Shown here one piece after another: positions 29,679 to 40,040 of a stretch of DNA of 64,000 nt (position 1 is its first letter; each line of letters starts with the position of its first letter). The stretch spans positions 4,253,573 through 4,317,572 of the forward strand of contig NW_020954630.1 of the NCBI RefSeq assembly GCF_900497805.2, written 5' to 3'. Position numbers and translations under genes: made by a program. The notes under the pieces were generated by a model. The model saw only the letters and a program-made list of their open reading frames with translations, did not search any database and was not told the DNA's origin. Origin of the DNA: Vombatus ursinus (Eukaryota > Chordata > Mammalia > Diprotodontia > Vombatidae).

Positions 29679-29744
29679 CTTTCCCTTTCAGCATACTATG
29701 CTTTTCCTTTCAGGACACTGTGCCTTTCCTTTCAGAGCTTTTTC
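29679..29744 (+). repeat. 22-bp tandem repeat, 3 units, each with a splice-acceptor-like core
   Basis: Units start at 29679, 29701 and 29723: 'ctttccctttcagcatacta', 'cttttcctttcaggacactg' and 'cctttcctttcagagctttt'. Each contains a pyrimidine run ending in CAG. Two units are exactly 22 bp; the third decays after the CAG. Confidence 0.85.
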
Positions 29745-29749
29745 AGAGT

Positions 29750-29915
29750 TAGATGAGAACGTGTCAGAACTGGAAAGGAATTTAGAGACCATCTAGTAAA
29801 ATAGCCTGATTTTACAAATAAGACAACAATTTCAGAAAAGTTAAATGACTTGTCCAAGATCACAGCTAGTAAGCGGTAGAGTTGGGGCTTGAACCCAGGT
29901 TTCTTAACTACAAAT
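29750..29915 (-). mobile_element. MIR-class SINE
   Basis: 'cagaactggaaaggaattta', 'aaatgacttgtccaagatca' and 'gcttgaacccaggtttctta'. Confidence 0.82.
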
Positions 29916-29994
29916 GAAAAGCCACTTCCACTCTTTAGGACTGTTTGTCACATTAAGCACAGCTCATCATCTGTCCTCTATCTCCTCCCATACT

Positions 29995-30170
29995 GAGGCA
30001 GCTAGGTGGCATACTGGATAGAGTGTCAGATTTGAAATCAGGAAGACCTGAATTTAAATTTAAATCCTGCCTCAGACACTTATTAGCTGTGTGACCGTGG
30101 GTAAGCCATTTGCTTCTCTCAACTTTGCAAACTTTAAAACTCAGTGTAAATGTTAGCTATCATCATTGTC
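29995..30170 (+). mobile_element. Type B CORE-SINE with internal deletion
   Basis: Good head ('gaggcagctaggtggcatac', 'gacctgaatttaaattt') with a duplicated 'tttaaat', then a jump from 'gctgtgtgaccgtgggtaag' to 'actttgcaaactttaaaac' and tail 'aaatgttagctatcatc'. About 80-90 bp of the core is missing. Confidence 0.88.
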
Positions 30171-30263
30171 TTCACCTGCTCTGACCCACTCATCCACAGA
30201 GTAGAAACTGAACTCCTTAGTCATACCAGGGATAACTGCATTAATAAAGGGAGGAAATCTCTT

Positions 30264-31690
30264 TAAATATTTTATTTTTCCTCAATTACATGTAGAAACA
30301 ATTTTTAACATTTGTTGTTAAGTTTTGAGTTCCAAATTCTATCTCCCTACTCCTTCTCCATCCTCCCTGAGATGGCAAGCAATCTGATGTAGGTTATATA
30401 TATGTAATCATGTAGAACATTTCCATATTAGTCATTTTGTAGAAAATAATTTGAAAAAACAAAAAAAGAGAAAAACAGTATGCTTCAGTTTGTATTCAGA
30501 CACCATTAGCTCTTTCTCTGAAGGCATTTTTCATCATAAGTCCTTTGGGGTTGTCTTGGATCACTGTACTTCTGAGAATAGTGAAGAGATTCACAGTTGT
30601 TCATGATGCAATATTGATGTTACTGTATACAATGTTCTGGTTCTGCTCACTTCACTCTGTGTCATTCACGTAAGTCTTTCCAGTTTTTTTCTGATATCAT
30701 TCTGCTTGTCATTTCTTATGACACAATAATATTTCATTACAATCATATGCCACAACTTGTTCAGTCATTCTCCAGCTGATAGGCATCCCCTCAAATTCCA
30801 GTTCATAGCCACTGCAAAAAGAGCTGCTATAAATATTTTTGTACAAATAAGTCCCTTTCCCTTTTAAAAAAATCTCTTTGGGATACAGACCTAGTAGTGG
30901 TATTGCTGTTTTGAAGGGTATGGACAGTTTGATAGTCTTTTGGGCTTAGTTCCAAATTGCTCTCCAGAATGATTAGATCAGTTCACAACTCCAACAATAG
31001 TGCATTAGTGTCCCAGTTTTCCCATGTCCCCTCCAACATTTGGCATTTTCCTCTTCTGTCATATTAGCCAATATGCTACGTGTGATGTTGTACCTCAAAG
31101 TTGTTTTAATTTCCATTTATGTTATCAATAGTGATTTAGAGCATTTTTTCAAATGGCATAAACAGCTTTAATTTCTTCATGTGAAAACTGCCTATTCATA
31201 TCCTTTGACCATTTATCAATTGGGGAATGACTTGTATTCTTATCAATTTGACTCAGTTCTTTATATATTTGAAAAATGAGGCCTTTATCAGAGATACTTG
31301 CTGTAAAAATTTCCCCCAGTTTTCTGCTTTTCTTCTAAGCTTGGTTGCATTGGTTTTGTTTTACAAAAACTTTTGAAATTTTATATAATCAAAATTACTC
31401 ATTTTACATTTCATAATGTTCTCTATATTTTGTTCAGTCCTAAATTCTTCCCTTATCTATAGATTTGACAGGTAAACTATTCCATGCTTTCCTAATTTGC
31501 TTATGGTATTACCCTTTAGATCTAAATCATGTATCCATTTTGACCTTATCTTGGTATATGGTATAAGATGTTGTTCTAAACCTAGTTTTTGCCCCACTGT
31601 TTTCCAGTTTTCCCAGCAATTTTCATTAAATAATGACTTTTTGTCCCAAAAACTTAGATCTTTGGATTTATAAAACACTAAAGTACTATG
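30264..31690 (-). mobile_element. L1 LINE, marsupial type, 5'-truncated 3' 1.4 kb
   Basis: Antisense marsupial L1 3' end: 'aaatattttatttttcctca' at 30264, 'cttctgagaatagtgaagag', 'tggttctgctcacttcactc', 'ttgttcagtcattctccagc' and 'atcctttgaccatttatcaa', continuing into ORF2 to about 31690. Of the three L1 copies on this strand it is the least eroded. No clear TSD found. Confidence 0.9.
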
Positions 31691-32151
31691 GGGGGAGACG
31701 ATCTTTTAATAAAAAGAATGAAACTGATGTGATGAGTAGTTGTGCCACTGATGCCTTCAAATCACATCATGAAGGAAGTTGCCTTTTCAACCTATTCATA
31801 AGGGTATCCCTGAATGAAGGAACTGCCATGATGTTTTTTGTTTTTTTTTTGGCATTGGGATTTCTGCTAAAATTTCATAGCCAGGACTGGTTTCAAGAAA
31901 TATTATGAAATAAGTACCGTCTCTCTCCTCTTTTCAATGATGCGCAATCATAGACCAGCACTTAGAATTACACTGAACTATTATACTGTCTTAGGTTCTA
32001 TGAGCTGTCTATTAAGGCTTTGCATTCTTGTTCCTTTGACTCTTATTTAATTCCTGTGCGATTAAGTCCTGTTGCAACTCTTCAGCTCTTGCCCAGGTTA
32101 TGAAAATAAACACTACATCTTGTTGTGGTTGTGGAAATTGCTGCTCTAGAC
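31691..32151. other. No recognised feature
   Basis: Unassigned sequence after the truncated L1; a 91-codon frame (31633-31908) overlaps the L1 end and is not considered coding. Confidence 0.35.
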
Positions 32152-32292
32152 CTGTGGTTTTGTTGGCATAGGGTACTTTCTTTCACAATTTGGATTAGCA
32201 ACTATTTTGCAGTTTATGGTCTTAGAGTTTCCTGGGAACATCTAGAAGTTAGGTAACTGGACCAAGTTCATACAGAAGCAGGACCTGAACTT
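32152..32292 (-). mobile_element. THER1-like SINE, 3' part
   Basis: 'cctgtggttttgttggcata', 'gggtactttctttcac' and 'cagtttatggtcttagagtt', then 'agttaggtaactggaccaag': antisense THER1 order. Confidence 0.65.
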
Positions 32293-32297
32293 TCCAT

Positions 32298-32316
32298 ATA
32301 TATGTGTGTGTGTGTG

Positions 32317-32347
<31 letters not shown>

Positions 32348-32450
32348 ATATCTATAGATATATAGATAGATATATATATCTATAGATATATATATAGATA
32401 TATATATCTATAGATATATATATATATATATAGATATAGATATATATTCT
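32298..32450. repeat. Complex TA/TG/GATA microsatellite, self-complementary
   Basis: (GT)n then (TA)n then repeated 'atatctatagatat' words, which are palindromic. About 150 bp. An L2 end ('ggtgggtgcttttaaaatgc') follows to about 32500. Confidence 0.95.
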
Positions 32451-32500
32451 TGGAACATGGTGGGTGCTTTTAAAATGCTTGTTCATTAATTAATTAACTA

Positions 32501-32854
32501 ACTTATTACTCCGAAGCCTGCACTTAAAGTTCACTACTCCACATTACCTCTTCACCTTTGCATGTTATCAAATGAATAGAACAGTTGAAGAAATTGTAGC
32601 CCAGAGAAAGGAAATGAGTTGTCCAAGTACTGCATGACCTCCACAGACTCTTGGTAGTATTATCCTTGGTAATAGCATAGTTGACTGCTGGCACTTTTTA
32701 GGCTTTTGAGTAGGAGGACATAGTATAGTAACTCACCTCTCTTTCACCTTGCTCCTACTAGAGCATGAATAGTTCCCAGTGGATCAAGTACATGTGGCAA
32801 TTTTCTATCATGGTTTTGGTGGATCCTTCTTGGTCCTGAGTTGTGGTTCCAGGG
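32501..32854. other. Unassigned with a faint MIR
   Basis: 32580-32640 resembles antisense MIR ('gtagcccagagaaaggaaat'). The rest is unassigned. Confidence 0.3.
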
Positions 32855-32985
32855 GACTCACTCATTCATTCAGCAATTATTAAGTATCATGTGACAGGCA
32901 TCATCCTAGGTCATGGGGATACAAAGACAATCCCTACCCTTGAGCGCTCATATTCAATGAAAGAAAGCAAACTATAACAACTAAG
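32855..32985 (-). mobile_element. L2 LINE 3' end, antisense
   Basis: 'cactcattcattcagcaatt', 'gtgacaggcatcatcctagg' and 'ggggatacaaagacaatccc'. Confidence 0.8.
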
Positions 32986-33095
32986 GAAATATATACATAC
33001 ATCCACATATATATTACTCATGTATATGTATTGTATGTATACATATATATATATATGTATATGTATGTGTATTATATACGTATTTAAACACCCAT
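32986..33095. repeat. TA/TACA microsatellite
   Basis: Interrupted TA/TATG repeat with 'acatatatatatatatgtat'. Confidence 0.92.
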
Positions 33096-33509
33096 ACACA
33101 AAGCAGTTGTGTGGAGTGGACTGATGTGGAGTGGCTTTTTGTTCATTTAATGGGGAACAGATAACTTCTCATTTTGAAGTGGCTCCTTTTTCTGGTGAGG
33201 ATTCAAATGTATAGGCATTGCCTTCCTCTTAAGAGCTAATGTAAACGCTTGAGTTTTAGTGAGAAATCGTATGTTTTAATTGGACTGGAAGTCATAAGCA
33301 TAGGTTCAGATAATTCTTTCAGAGAATTTCTCTTTTCTTCAGGCCCTTTTGGATATTATTTCCTTTCCTTTCAGATATATTTTCCTATCCAGATCTTGAT
33401 GTCAATTATCTACCCACCTTCAAGTAATTCTCCCTCCTTTGCATTTTACCTCTGCTCTTAAGTGGGTCAGAGTGGCTGTCTTCAATTTATTTTGAGTCAT
33501 CATGTCCAG
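33096..33509. other. No recognised feature
   Basis: Unassigned sequence; a 70-codon frame (33249-33461) has no motif. Confidence 0.35.
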
Positions 33510-33810
33510 GAAGGATTAAATTTGTTCTGTTTGTCCCCAAAAGGGCAGAGCCTGGAATAATACATAGAGGTGGGAAAGAAGCAAATTTAGTTTTGAGTTG
33601 GAAAAAAAAAACTTCCTAACAATTAGAGCTGTCCAAAAATGGAATGAACTGCTTCTAGAAGTAATAGATTCTTCCTCTTTGGAAGTCTTCAAGAAGAAGC
33701 TAAAAACAAATTGTTGGGTATTTATGGTGAGGATTTCTCTGGTGAATGAATTGGACTAGATAACTGTTTAGATCCCTTATAGTTCTCAATTTCTGTGCTT
33801 ATATTTGGGG
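33510..33810 (+). mobile_element. CR1/L3 LINE 3' end
   Basis: 'aacttcctaacaattagagc', 'tgtccaaaaatggaatgaac', 'ttggaagtcttcaagaagaa' and 'gaattggactagataactgt' in sense order. Confidence 0.88.
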
Positions 33811-34012
33811 ATTTAATTAAACATATTTATTGATGGTACTTTACATACCTTGGCATTCCAGTTCATTGTCCTCTAACTTCTATAACCTACACCTTCAAAC
33901 CATCTTACCCACACTCAGGAATGACTTTAAGCTTCAATTTATTATTACCTGTAAGTATATAATTCCCATGACAGATAACTTATTTTCCTCTATCTGACCA
34001 TAACCTCAAAGA

Positions 34013-34200
34013 ATTATAGAATTAGAGTTGAAGGGGACCTTACAGGTTATTGAATTGAACTTCTTAATTTTACAGATGAGGAAACTAAGGTTCACAAAGG
34101 TTAGATGATACCTGGGTCACATAGCACATGTCTGAGGTGAGATTCAAACCTAGGTCTTCCTGATTCCAAGACCAATTTTTATTCACAACTCCATGCTGCC
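34013..34200 (-). mobile_element. MIR-class SINE inside L2
   Basis: 'attatagaattagagttgaa', 'cagatgaggaaactaaggtt' and 'aaacctaggtcttcctgatt'. Sits between two sense L2 blocks. Confidence 0.85.
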
Positions 34201-34935
34201 ATTTCTTACTGTGTCTTAACTTTAAATTTTCTCACTATAATGTAGTTACTCCGCCCCTTTGTGCTCTCCCTTATAACATCATTACCACTGCCCTGGCCTC
34301 ACTTTCCTCCCTTCCTAATTTTGACCTGTAGTTAGCCAGTTCAACTATACACCATTATCATCTTCCAAATTCTTTACACTTTTGTCTTATAAATTTGCCC
34401 ATGCCTCCATTAACCCTACCATGTGCCCTTATGGCTACTCATATACTGCTGAACAATGGCAAAGTAAAATAAGTGTACCAACTGGGTCAATGACAAATTT
34501 ATGTTATCTAGATCATTTGTGTATTCACAAACATCCTTTTACTCTTCCCTACATACCTTTCCCTCTCTTACTCCTCACAACATCTGATCTACATCTTCTC
34601 TTCTGCCTTTTAAGCCTTCCACATCATCTCTCTGCCTCCCCCCCCCCCACACAACACAGGACTTTGTCACATACTCTACTGAGAAAGAATAGAGGCAATT
34701 CGTGGTGAGATATCTTTTTTACTTATTCTGCTCTTCAAAATCACTTGACATCATCCCACATTCTCTCCTCTTTCCTCTAGTCTCTGGAGACAAGGTGGCC
34801 CTTTTCACAGGGAGCACTTTTCTATATGAGCTCTGATTCCCTTTGCTCCTAGGACCTTCAGGAGCTTGGCTATTTTCTTTTACTCTTAATCTCTCCCTGT
34901 GACTCCAAGAAGATATAGCATGCACAGTGACCATA

Positions 34936-35664
34936 CCCTGATAAAACTAAACCAGATTGAGGGTAACTAACAGGTCTTAAACCTATTGGTGAATTAGCAG
35001 ATTGTCTACTCTAAACACAAGAAGACTTTCCTCAATGTTATGGGTGGATGAGAACAAATTTGTTCCAGTGGTCGTGAAGTTGGCTGAAGGTGCTGTGGAG
35101 TGCTTAGACTTTGTCAGACATTAAAGACGCCAGAGTTATCCACTGCACCCCAGGCCATTGACAATTATCTTGCCACTGGGCTTTGATGACTCTGGAAGAT
35201 AGAGTGAAGCTGATGACTTTGTGCAACTCTGCCTCACTTGTTGTTGTTGTTTGTCCGTCGTTCTCAAAGAGGACCATGACATCAGAAAGGTGATGACATG
35301 ACTTGAAAGTGAATTGGATTGAGGTGAGGGAGGGGTCTGCAAAGTCTCCAACCTCATTCTCTCTCCAGAGCCATCTGGGTCCAGTGGGATGATATAGATC
35401 AGGACAACTGGAGAGGCAAGTGGTATTAGGTAGAACCATGATGTCTAATACCCAAGAAACTAGCCCGTTTTAAAGAAACTCATCCCCAGTGATGGTAAAT
35501 TATCAAATGTTCTGCCAAGGAAAAGACTGACAGCCATCCAGTATTGGTTCAAATGGATGCACTATTGGACATTAATGAAATTTAATTCACATACAAGTGA
35601 AGATATCACTGCATAATGTCATTGGTACCCTTCGAAGACAAAGGATGAAAAACAATAATCTCTC
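34936..35664 (+). mobile_element. Unnamed marsupial repeat with long terminal-like inverted arms, inside L2
   Basis: Two parts. 34936-35238 contains 'tgggtggatgagaacaaatt' and 'gatgactctggaagatagag', which I recall as recurrent in marsupials. 35240-35659 is bounded by inverted ~80-bp arms: 'ctcaaagaggaccatgacat' on the left and its degenerate complement 'aatgtcattggtacccttcg' on the right, with 'gagccatctgggtccagtgg' in between. The left arm plus that segment is the same sequence as at 55823-56015. Family name unknown to me. Confidence 0.6.
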
Positions 35665-36572
35665 CCTTACTGTTGGCTATCTATACATATCTTCATGTCT
35701 CTCCTATGTTAAAAAAAAAAAGGCATGATCCTCCCATTTCTTCAAGCTGCCATCCCCTTCCACAGTAAAACTCTTTAAAAAATTAAACTCTTTACCATCT
35801 CTTTCTCTCCTCTTAGTTAATTCACAACCCATCTAATCTGGCTTATGATCTAATTACTCAGCTGAAACTGCTCTCTCTGAAGTTACTAATGAGCCATTGA
35901 TTGCTGAATTCAGTAGTCATTTCTCAGCCTTTATCTTTTTGACTTCTCTGAAGCTTTCAACACTACGGTTCACTCTCTCCTCCTGGACATTTCTCTTCCC
36001 TAGATTTTTGAGATGTAGTAGTCTTCTGATTCTTCTCTTACCTGTGTGACTGCTACTTCTCAGTTTTATTTGCTCAATCAACAACCATATCTTGCCTCCT
36101 AAGGTTCTGCCTCCCTGTTTTTTTTTTTGTTGTTGTTTTGTTTTGTTTTCTCTCTCTCCACCTTCTATCTTAGTAATCTCACCAAGTTTCATGGGATCAT
36201 TGCTTGTCTTATCCAAATCTTTGTATATAACCCAATTTTCTCTATTGACATCTAGTTCCTCATCACTAAATGCTTATGGGACATCTCCAACAGATTGTCT
36301 CATAGGCATATCAAACTCAAAATGTCCTGAGCAGAATTCAATATCTTTTCTTTAAGCTTGCTCCTCTTCCTAACTTCCCTTTGTCTGTTGAGAGTATCAG
36401 TATTTTTATAGTCACCTAAAGCTTCACTCTCCCTTAACCTAATATCTAGTAAATTTTCAGGTTTTCTGATTCTTCCTCTTCAACATTATTCTCATTCTCA
36501 TTTTCTCCATTCAAAAGGATATCAATGTAGTTAAGGCTTTCATCACCTCTTCCCTTGACTACTTTTTTTTTT

Positions 36573-36950
36573 AACGCATCCTCCCTATCTCACTGAAACT
36601 GGAAGCACACCAGCCATGCATAGGCCCAATCCTGCAGCAGATCAGCATGGGAACTTTGACTTCCTGCTCAGTTTCTGACCTAGGCGGGGTCTTCCCACTT
36701 TAGGTAATGTAGTCTAGTGGTCCTCACTCTCAGGGGCTCACTATATTGCTTCTGATTGGTTGTTGTCCTTCATGTTCAAAGAGGACCAAAATGACATCGC
36801 TATGTCAGGGTCAATATTGGTGCTAGACTTAGTGGAAGTGCCCAAATGTCTTTAGCCCTACTCTTGTCCTGAAATTCCAGACTCAAGCGATTTGACTTAG
36901 CCTCTCCTAATAGCAGGGATTACAGGTGTGCACCACCATATTAGCCTTTA
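36573..36950 (-). pseudogene. 7SL (SRP) RNA retropseudogene, interrupted
   Basis: The plus strand matches the reverse complement of 7SL RNA over its whole length, in order: 'gatcagcatgggaactttga' (36640), 'gtttctgacctaggc' (36671), 'ggctcactatattg' (36735), 'ggtgctagacttagtgg' (36819), 'agactcaagcgattt' (36880) and 'gggattacaggtgtgcacca' (36916). The aligned parts total about 310 bp, against ~300 nt for the functional RNA. A T10 run at 36563-36572 is the complement of a poly(A) tail. TSD 'ttgactact' lies at 36555-36563 and 36951-36959. A SINE fragment interrupts it at 36749-36813. Marsupials are not known to have 7SL-derived SINEs, so a direct L1-made retrocopy is the best reading. Confidence 0.88.
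36749..36813 (+). mobile_element. SINE fragment inserted in the 7SL pseudogene
   Basis: 'gttgttgtccttcatgttca' and 'aagaggaccaaaatgacatc' match the arm sequence of the repeat at 35240 and 55823. A 6-bp 'atattg' repeat (36743-36748, 36814-36819) flanks it, taken from the 7SL sequence itself. Confidence 0.75.
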
Positions 36951-37619
36951 TTGACTACTATAATAGTTTCTTAATTGGTATCCTTGATTCTACCTTTTCC
37001 TTTATCCATTCAATTCACCAAACATGTCAAATTGATATTCCTAATGCCTTTTAAATGATGTTACTCCACTTTTTAAGAAGATGCCATGACTCTTCATTGC
37101 CTCTAAATAGAAAATAGAAACTCTTCTCTTCGGTATTTAAGAGGCCCTTTATAATCTGACTCCCACCTGTCTTTCCAAATTGATTTCATGGTATTTACCA
37201 TCATTCACTCTCCTGTTTAGAAAATGCAGCCTATTTGCTGTTCTCTGTTCATTATATTCCATGTCCTACCTCTGTTCCTTTTCACAGCTTTTTCCTATAC
37301 CTAGAATGCACTCTCCCTTTAAGTCCCTAGGTCTTTCAAAGTTCAGCTCAAGTGTCTCCCAGGTGGTAGTGTCCTCCCCAGGTACTTTGTATTTATGTTG
37401 AATTACTTATCGAAGAATATGTTCTCTTCCCTTCCCTTTCTACTCCTCTTTCTCCACTTGGGAATATAAAATCCTTGAGGGCTGGCATAGTCTAGTTTTT
37501 GTCTTTGTATTCCAAAAGCCTAGCACTCTCTGACACATAATGAGCAATGAAATGTTTTAAATGCTTGATTGCTGAATGAATTAATGGTAACAAAAGAAGA
37601 ACCCCTTATTGTTGCTATG

Positions 37620-37785
37620 ATCTTTTCCCTTTCTTTTTGAGTACATCTATTTCTGTCTCTATTTGTCTCTCAGTCTCTCTGCATCTGTCACTGTTTCTCT
37701 TTTTTCCCCTCTCCCTGTCCCTTCCATTTCTCTTCCTATTCTTTCTCTCTGTACTCTTTGTATCTTTCTTTGCTCCCCCCTTAAA
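37620..37785 (+). repeat. CT-rich low-complexity tract
   Basis: TCTCT/TTCC words through about 165 bp, starting just beyond the L2 terminus. Confidence 0.85.
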
Positions 37786-38004
37786 ATTTTATAGTTAGTC
37801 CATTCCCAGTTATCTGTAAGTTAAGTTTCCTCAACTACATCGAGGAAAAAAAATGGTTTTTGGAAACTGTATATAGTTTGTAGACCTTATCCAGAATGTA
37901 TAAAATCTCCCAATCAGAGTTTCAGACTCTTTAGTTATATATGGGACATGGTCCATCCCCATATCTGTCTCTTAGGAGCTAGATGAGGGGGCAATAGGTA
38001 GATT

Positions 38005-38140
38005 CAATTAAATTTGACCAACTTTTTTTTTTAAGTTCCTACTATGTATAAGGCATTGTGTTGTACACTGGAAAGAAGGGAAGGAAGAAAGAAAGAAAGA
38101 CAGAGAGGTAGAGAAGGCAGAGTGAAGGAGGAAGCAGACA
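38005..38140 (-). mobile_element. L2 3'-end fragment followed by a GA-rich run
   Basis: 'agttcctactatgtataagg' and 'cattgtgttgtacactgg' are an antisense L2 end; 38068-38140 is (GAAA/GGAA)-rich. Confidence 0.65.
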
Positions 38141-38725
38141 GAAGTCATGGCAAATTGCCTTTTGTCCAGGCATATTGCATTGAAGCTAGGACTAGCAGTC
38201 CAAATATATGAATGAGGAAATCCTGTTTTCCAAGAGAAGTGTAATTCAATAGGCTGATATAATTTAGCTTGCCTTCAAGAGACAGATAATACAGTCAGTA
38301 GTAATTTTCCTATGTTCTATGCCAAGTTTTCATTTATCTTAGATTAGGGTTTACTTTTTCCTAAGCATTGAGAAAATCCCAAGTTCCCATCTGTTACAAC
38401 TTATTTTCTTAGGTTCCCTATATTGCCTTTTGGGGAACATTTTCAATGCCACTATTTCTATCATGTTTTTTCCATTGAGCTAGCACATTTTATGATGCAA
38501 ATTAAAATATAGTTTACATGCAGTTATATTCTCCAGCTTTAGGAACCAAGCTAGAACATGCAATGAGTTGTTTTTCAGATCTAACTACCTTTGCGGTGAA
38601 GCTGTTTACTCCTTTCTCCTAGGTGGTATAGATTCATATTTTAAGAGGTAGGAAAAGCAAAGTCCTGCCAACTAAAGTCTTTAAGGACCAACTTCAATGA
38701 CTTGTGTGTAATTATCATCAATGCA
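38141..38725. other. Unassigned; AT-rich candidate conserved block
   Basis: No repeat recognised. 38460-38540 contains octamer/homeodomain-like words ('tatgatgcaaattaaaat'). Confidence 0.3.
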
Positions 38726-38790
38726 CTATATATATATATATATTATATATATATATATACATATATATCCATACATGTATCTATATCTAT
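38726..38790. repeat. (TA)n microsatellite
   Basis: 'actatatatatatatatatt' followed by TATC/TATA variants. Confidence 0.95.
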
Positions 38791-38929
38791 ATATCTGACT
38801 CATTATTACTATTTTATTTGAATGAATGAATTGATGAAGAAAGCATTGAGTGTTTAAGAGAGAACCATCAGAAAGAAAGAAAGGTGAAAGGTCAGAGCAG
38901 CACTAAGAGACTATTCTCTTGTCAGCATT

Positions 38930-39095
38930 CATTCATTCATTCAACAAGTATGTTTGCTTGTCACCTTTCAACAAGTATTTATAGCACTTATTAAATTCCT
39001 GTCATAGGCCAAGTATATTGCTAAGTTTTTTTGATACAAGTAAAAAAAAGGTACAGTTCCTGCCCTCAAGGAGCTTATATGCTAGGAAATATTTC
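38930..39095 (-). mobile_element. L2 LINE 3' end, antisense
   Basis: 'cattcattcattcaacaagt', 'gtcataggccaagtatattg' and 'gccctcaaggagcttatatg'. 'caacaagta' and following bases appear twice, suggesting a short internal duplication. Confidence 0.82.
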
Positions 39096-39139
39096 TTAAA
39101 TGCTAAAACAACCAAAAAAACCCCTTATAATTTTCTGTA

Positions 39140-39310
39140 TTCACATACCTAACTGCTCCACATTTGTATTTTGTCTTTTCAGTTAAATTAAAAGTTCCTA
39201 GATAGAGAAATGTCTTACATATGTTTTCTATCATCTCAACATGTAGCATAGTTGTAGAACTATAAACAGGTACTCTGTAAATGTACATAAATTAAATAAA
39301 TTTATTTTTA
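39140..39310 (+). mobile_element. L2 LINE 3' end, degenerate
   Basis: 'attaaaagttcctagataga' and 'caggtactctgtaaatgtac' faintly follow the L2 terminus. Confidence 0.45.
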
Positions 39311-39394
39311 TCTAGAAAGAACAAGTGAACTGCTTCATTTTGCATCTGTTGCCCTGCTTGCTTTTAGCTCCACAGACCAAGATGCCCCTGTGCT

Positions 39395-39555
39395 GGTGTC
39401 CCTTAATGTCCCATTTCTCCTTTGTTCCCCCCACCATTTATGTCTTGTCTTCCATTTTTAGAATGGTAGCTCCTCTCTATCTTTGTTTATATTTGAATCC
39501 TTAGTATAGTGCTTGGCAAATAGTAGGTGCTTAATACATGCTTGTTGACTGAACT
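39395..39555 (+). mobile_element. L2 LINE 3' end
   Basis: 'tagaatggtagctcctctct', 'agtatagtgcttggcaaata' and terminus 'taatacatgcttgttgactg'. Confidence 0.85.
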
Positions 39556-39844
39556 ACATATGAAGTTTATTTGGTAGTTTTCTCAGAGTGAACCCTAGAT
39601 AGGGATAATATAAATTAAAGAGAGTACTATTTGGGAGGTCTACTCCTAAGCTTAGACTCTGTTCATATGACATGGGTGCTAGTCTATGGGTTTCATCTTG
39701 TGCCTTACCCATTCCTTATTGTTTAGCAATGAGTATGCCTACTGCTGTTGAACTATATCTAATTATGGAACTCTCTAAGGACCAGACACACAGAGGAAAG
39801 ACAGCTATAACAGTAATGTGACCTGTACATGGATCCATAGCATA
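39556..39844. other. No recognised feature
   Basis: Unassigned spacer of about 290 bp. Confidence 0.35.
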
Positions 39845-40040
39845 TAATCATATAATTTTACAAAGTATTTTCACATTTCTTTGTTTCTGAGGTCAAAAGA
39901 ACAAGTATTATTACTCTTTTTTTGACAAATGAGGAAATCAAGACCCAGGAAAGTTGTGACTTGCTCAAGATCACAGAACTATTTAATGCCTGAGTTGGGA
40001 CTAAAATCTAGGTCTTTCCATTTTAATTCTATTTCATTGT
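39845..40040 (-). mobile_element. Type B/MIR SINE, old
   Basis: 'caaagtattttcacatttct', 'aaatgaggaaatcaagaccc' and 'gatcacagaactatttaatg' in antisense order. Confidence 0.72.

Larger units (their letters stand above)
33830..37570 (+). mobile_element. L2 LINE, longest copy, carrying later insertions
   Basis: Sense L2 sequence can be followed in four blocks: about 33830-34012, 34205-34935, 35665-36562 and 36951-37570. ORF2 landmarks include 'tgaaactgctctctctgaag', 'agttactaatgagccattga' and 'tatcaaactcaaaatgtcct'; the 3' UTR ends with 'tccttgagggctggcatagt' and 'gaaatgttttaaatgcttga'. The gaps are a MIR, an inverted-repeat element and a 7SL pseudogene. Old and multiply disrupted. Confidence 0.82.

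Noticed and set aside
36841-36946. Alu or B1 SINE, suggested by 'gggattacaggtgtgcacca'
   Set aside because: The match continues through the central 7SL domain that Alu and B1 lack, and the other repeats are of marsupial type.
36573-36950. Functional SRP RNA gene
   Set aside because: It has a poly(A)-complement tract and TSD, many substitutions and a SINE insertion inside; these identify a retropseudogene.
38925-39100. CRISPR-like short direct repeats from 'attcattcattc'
   Set aside because: They are the (ATTC)n tail common at L2 ends; no spacer-repeat structure.
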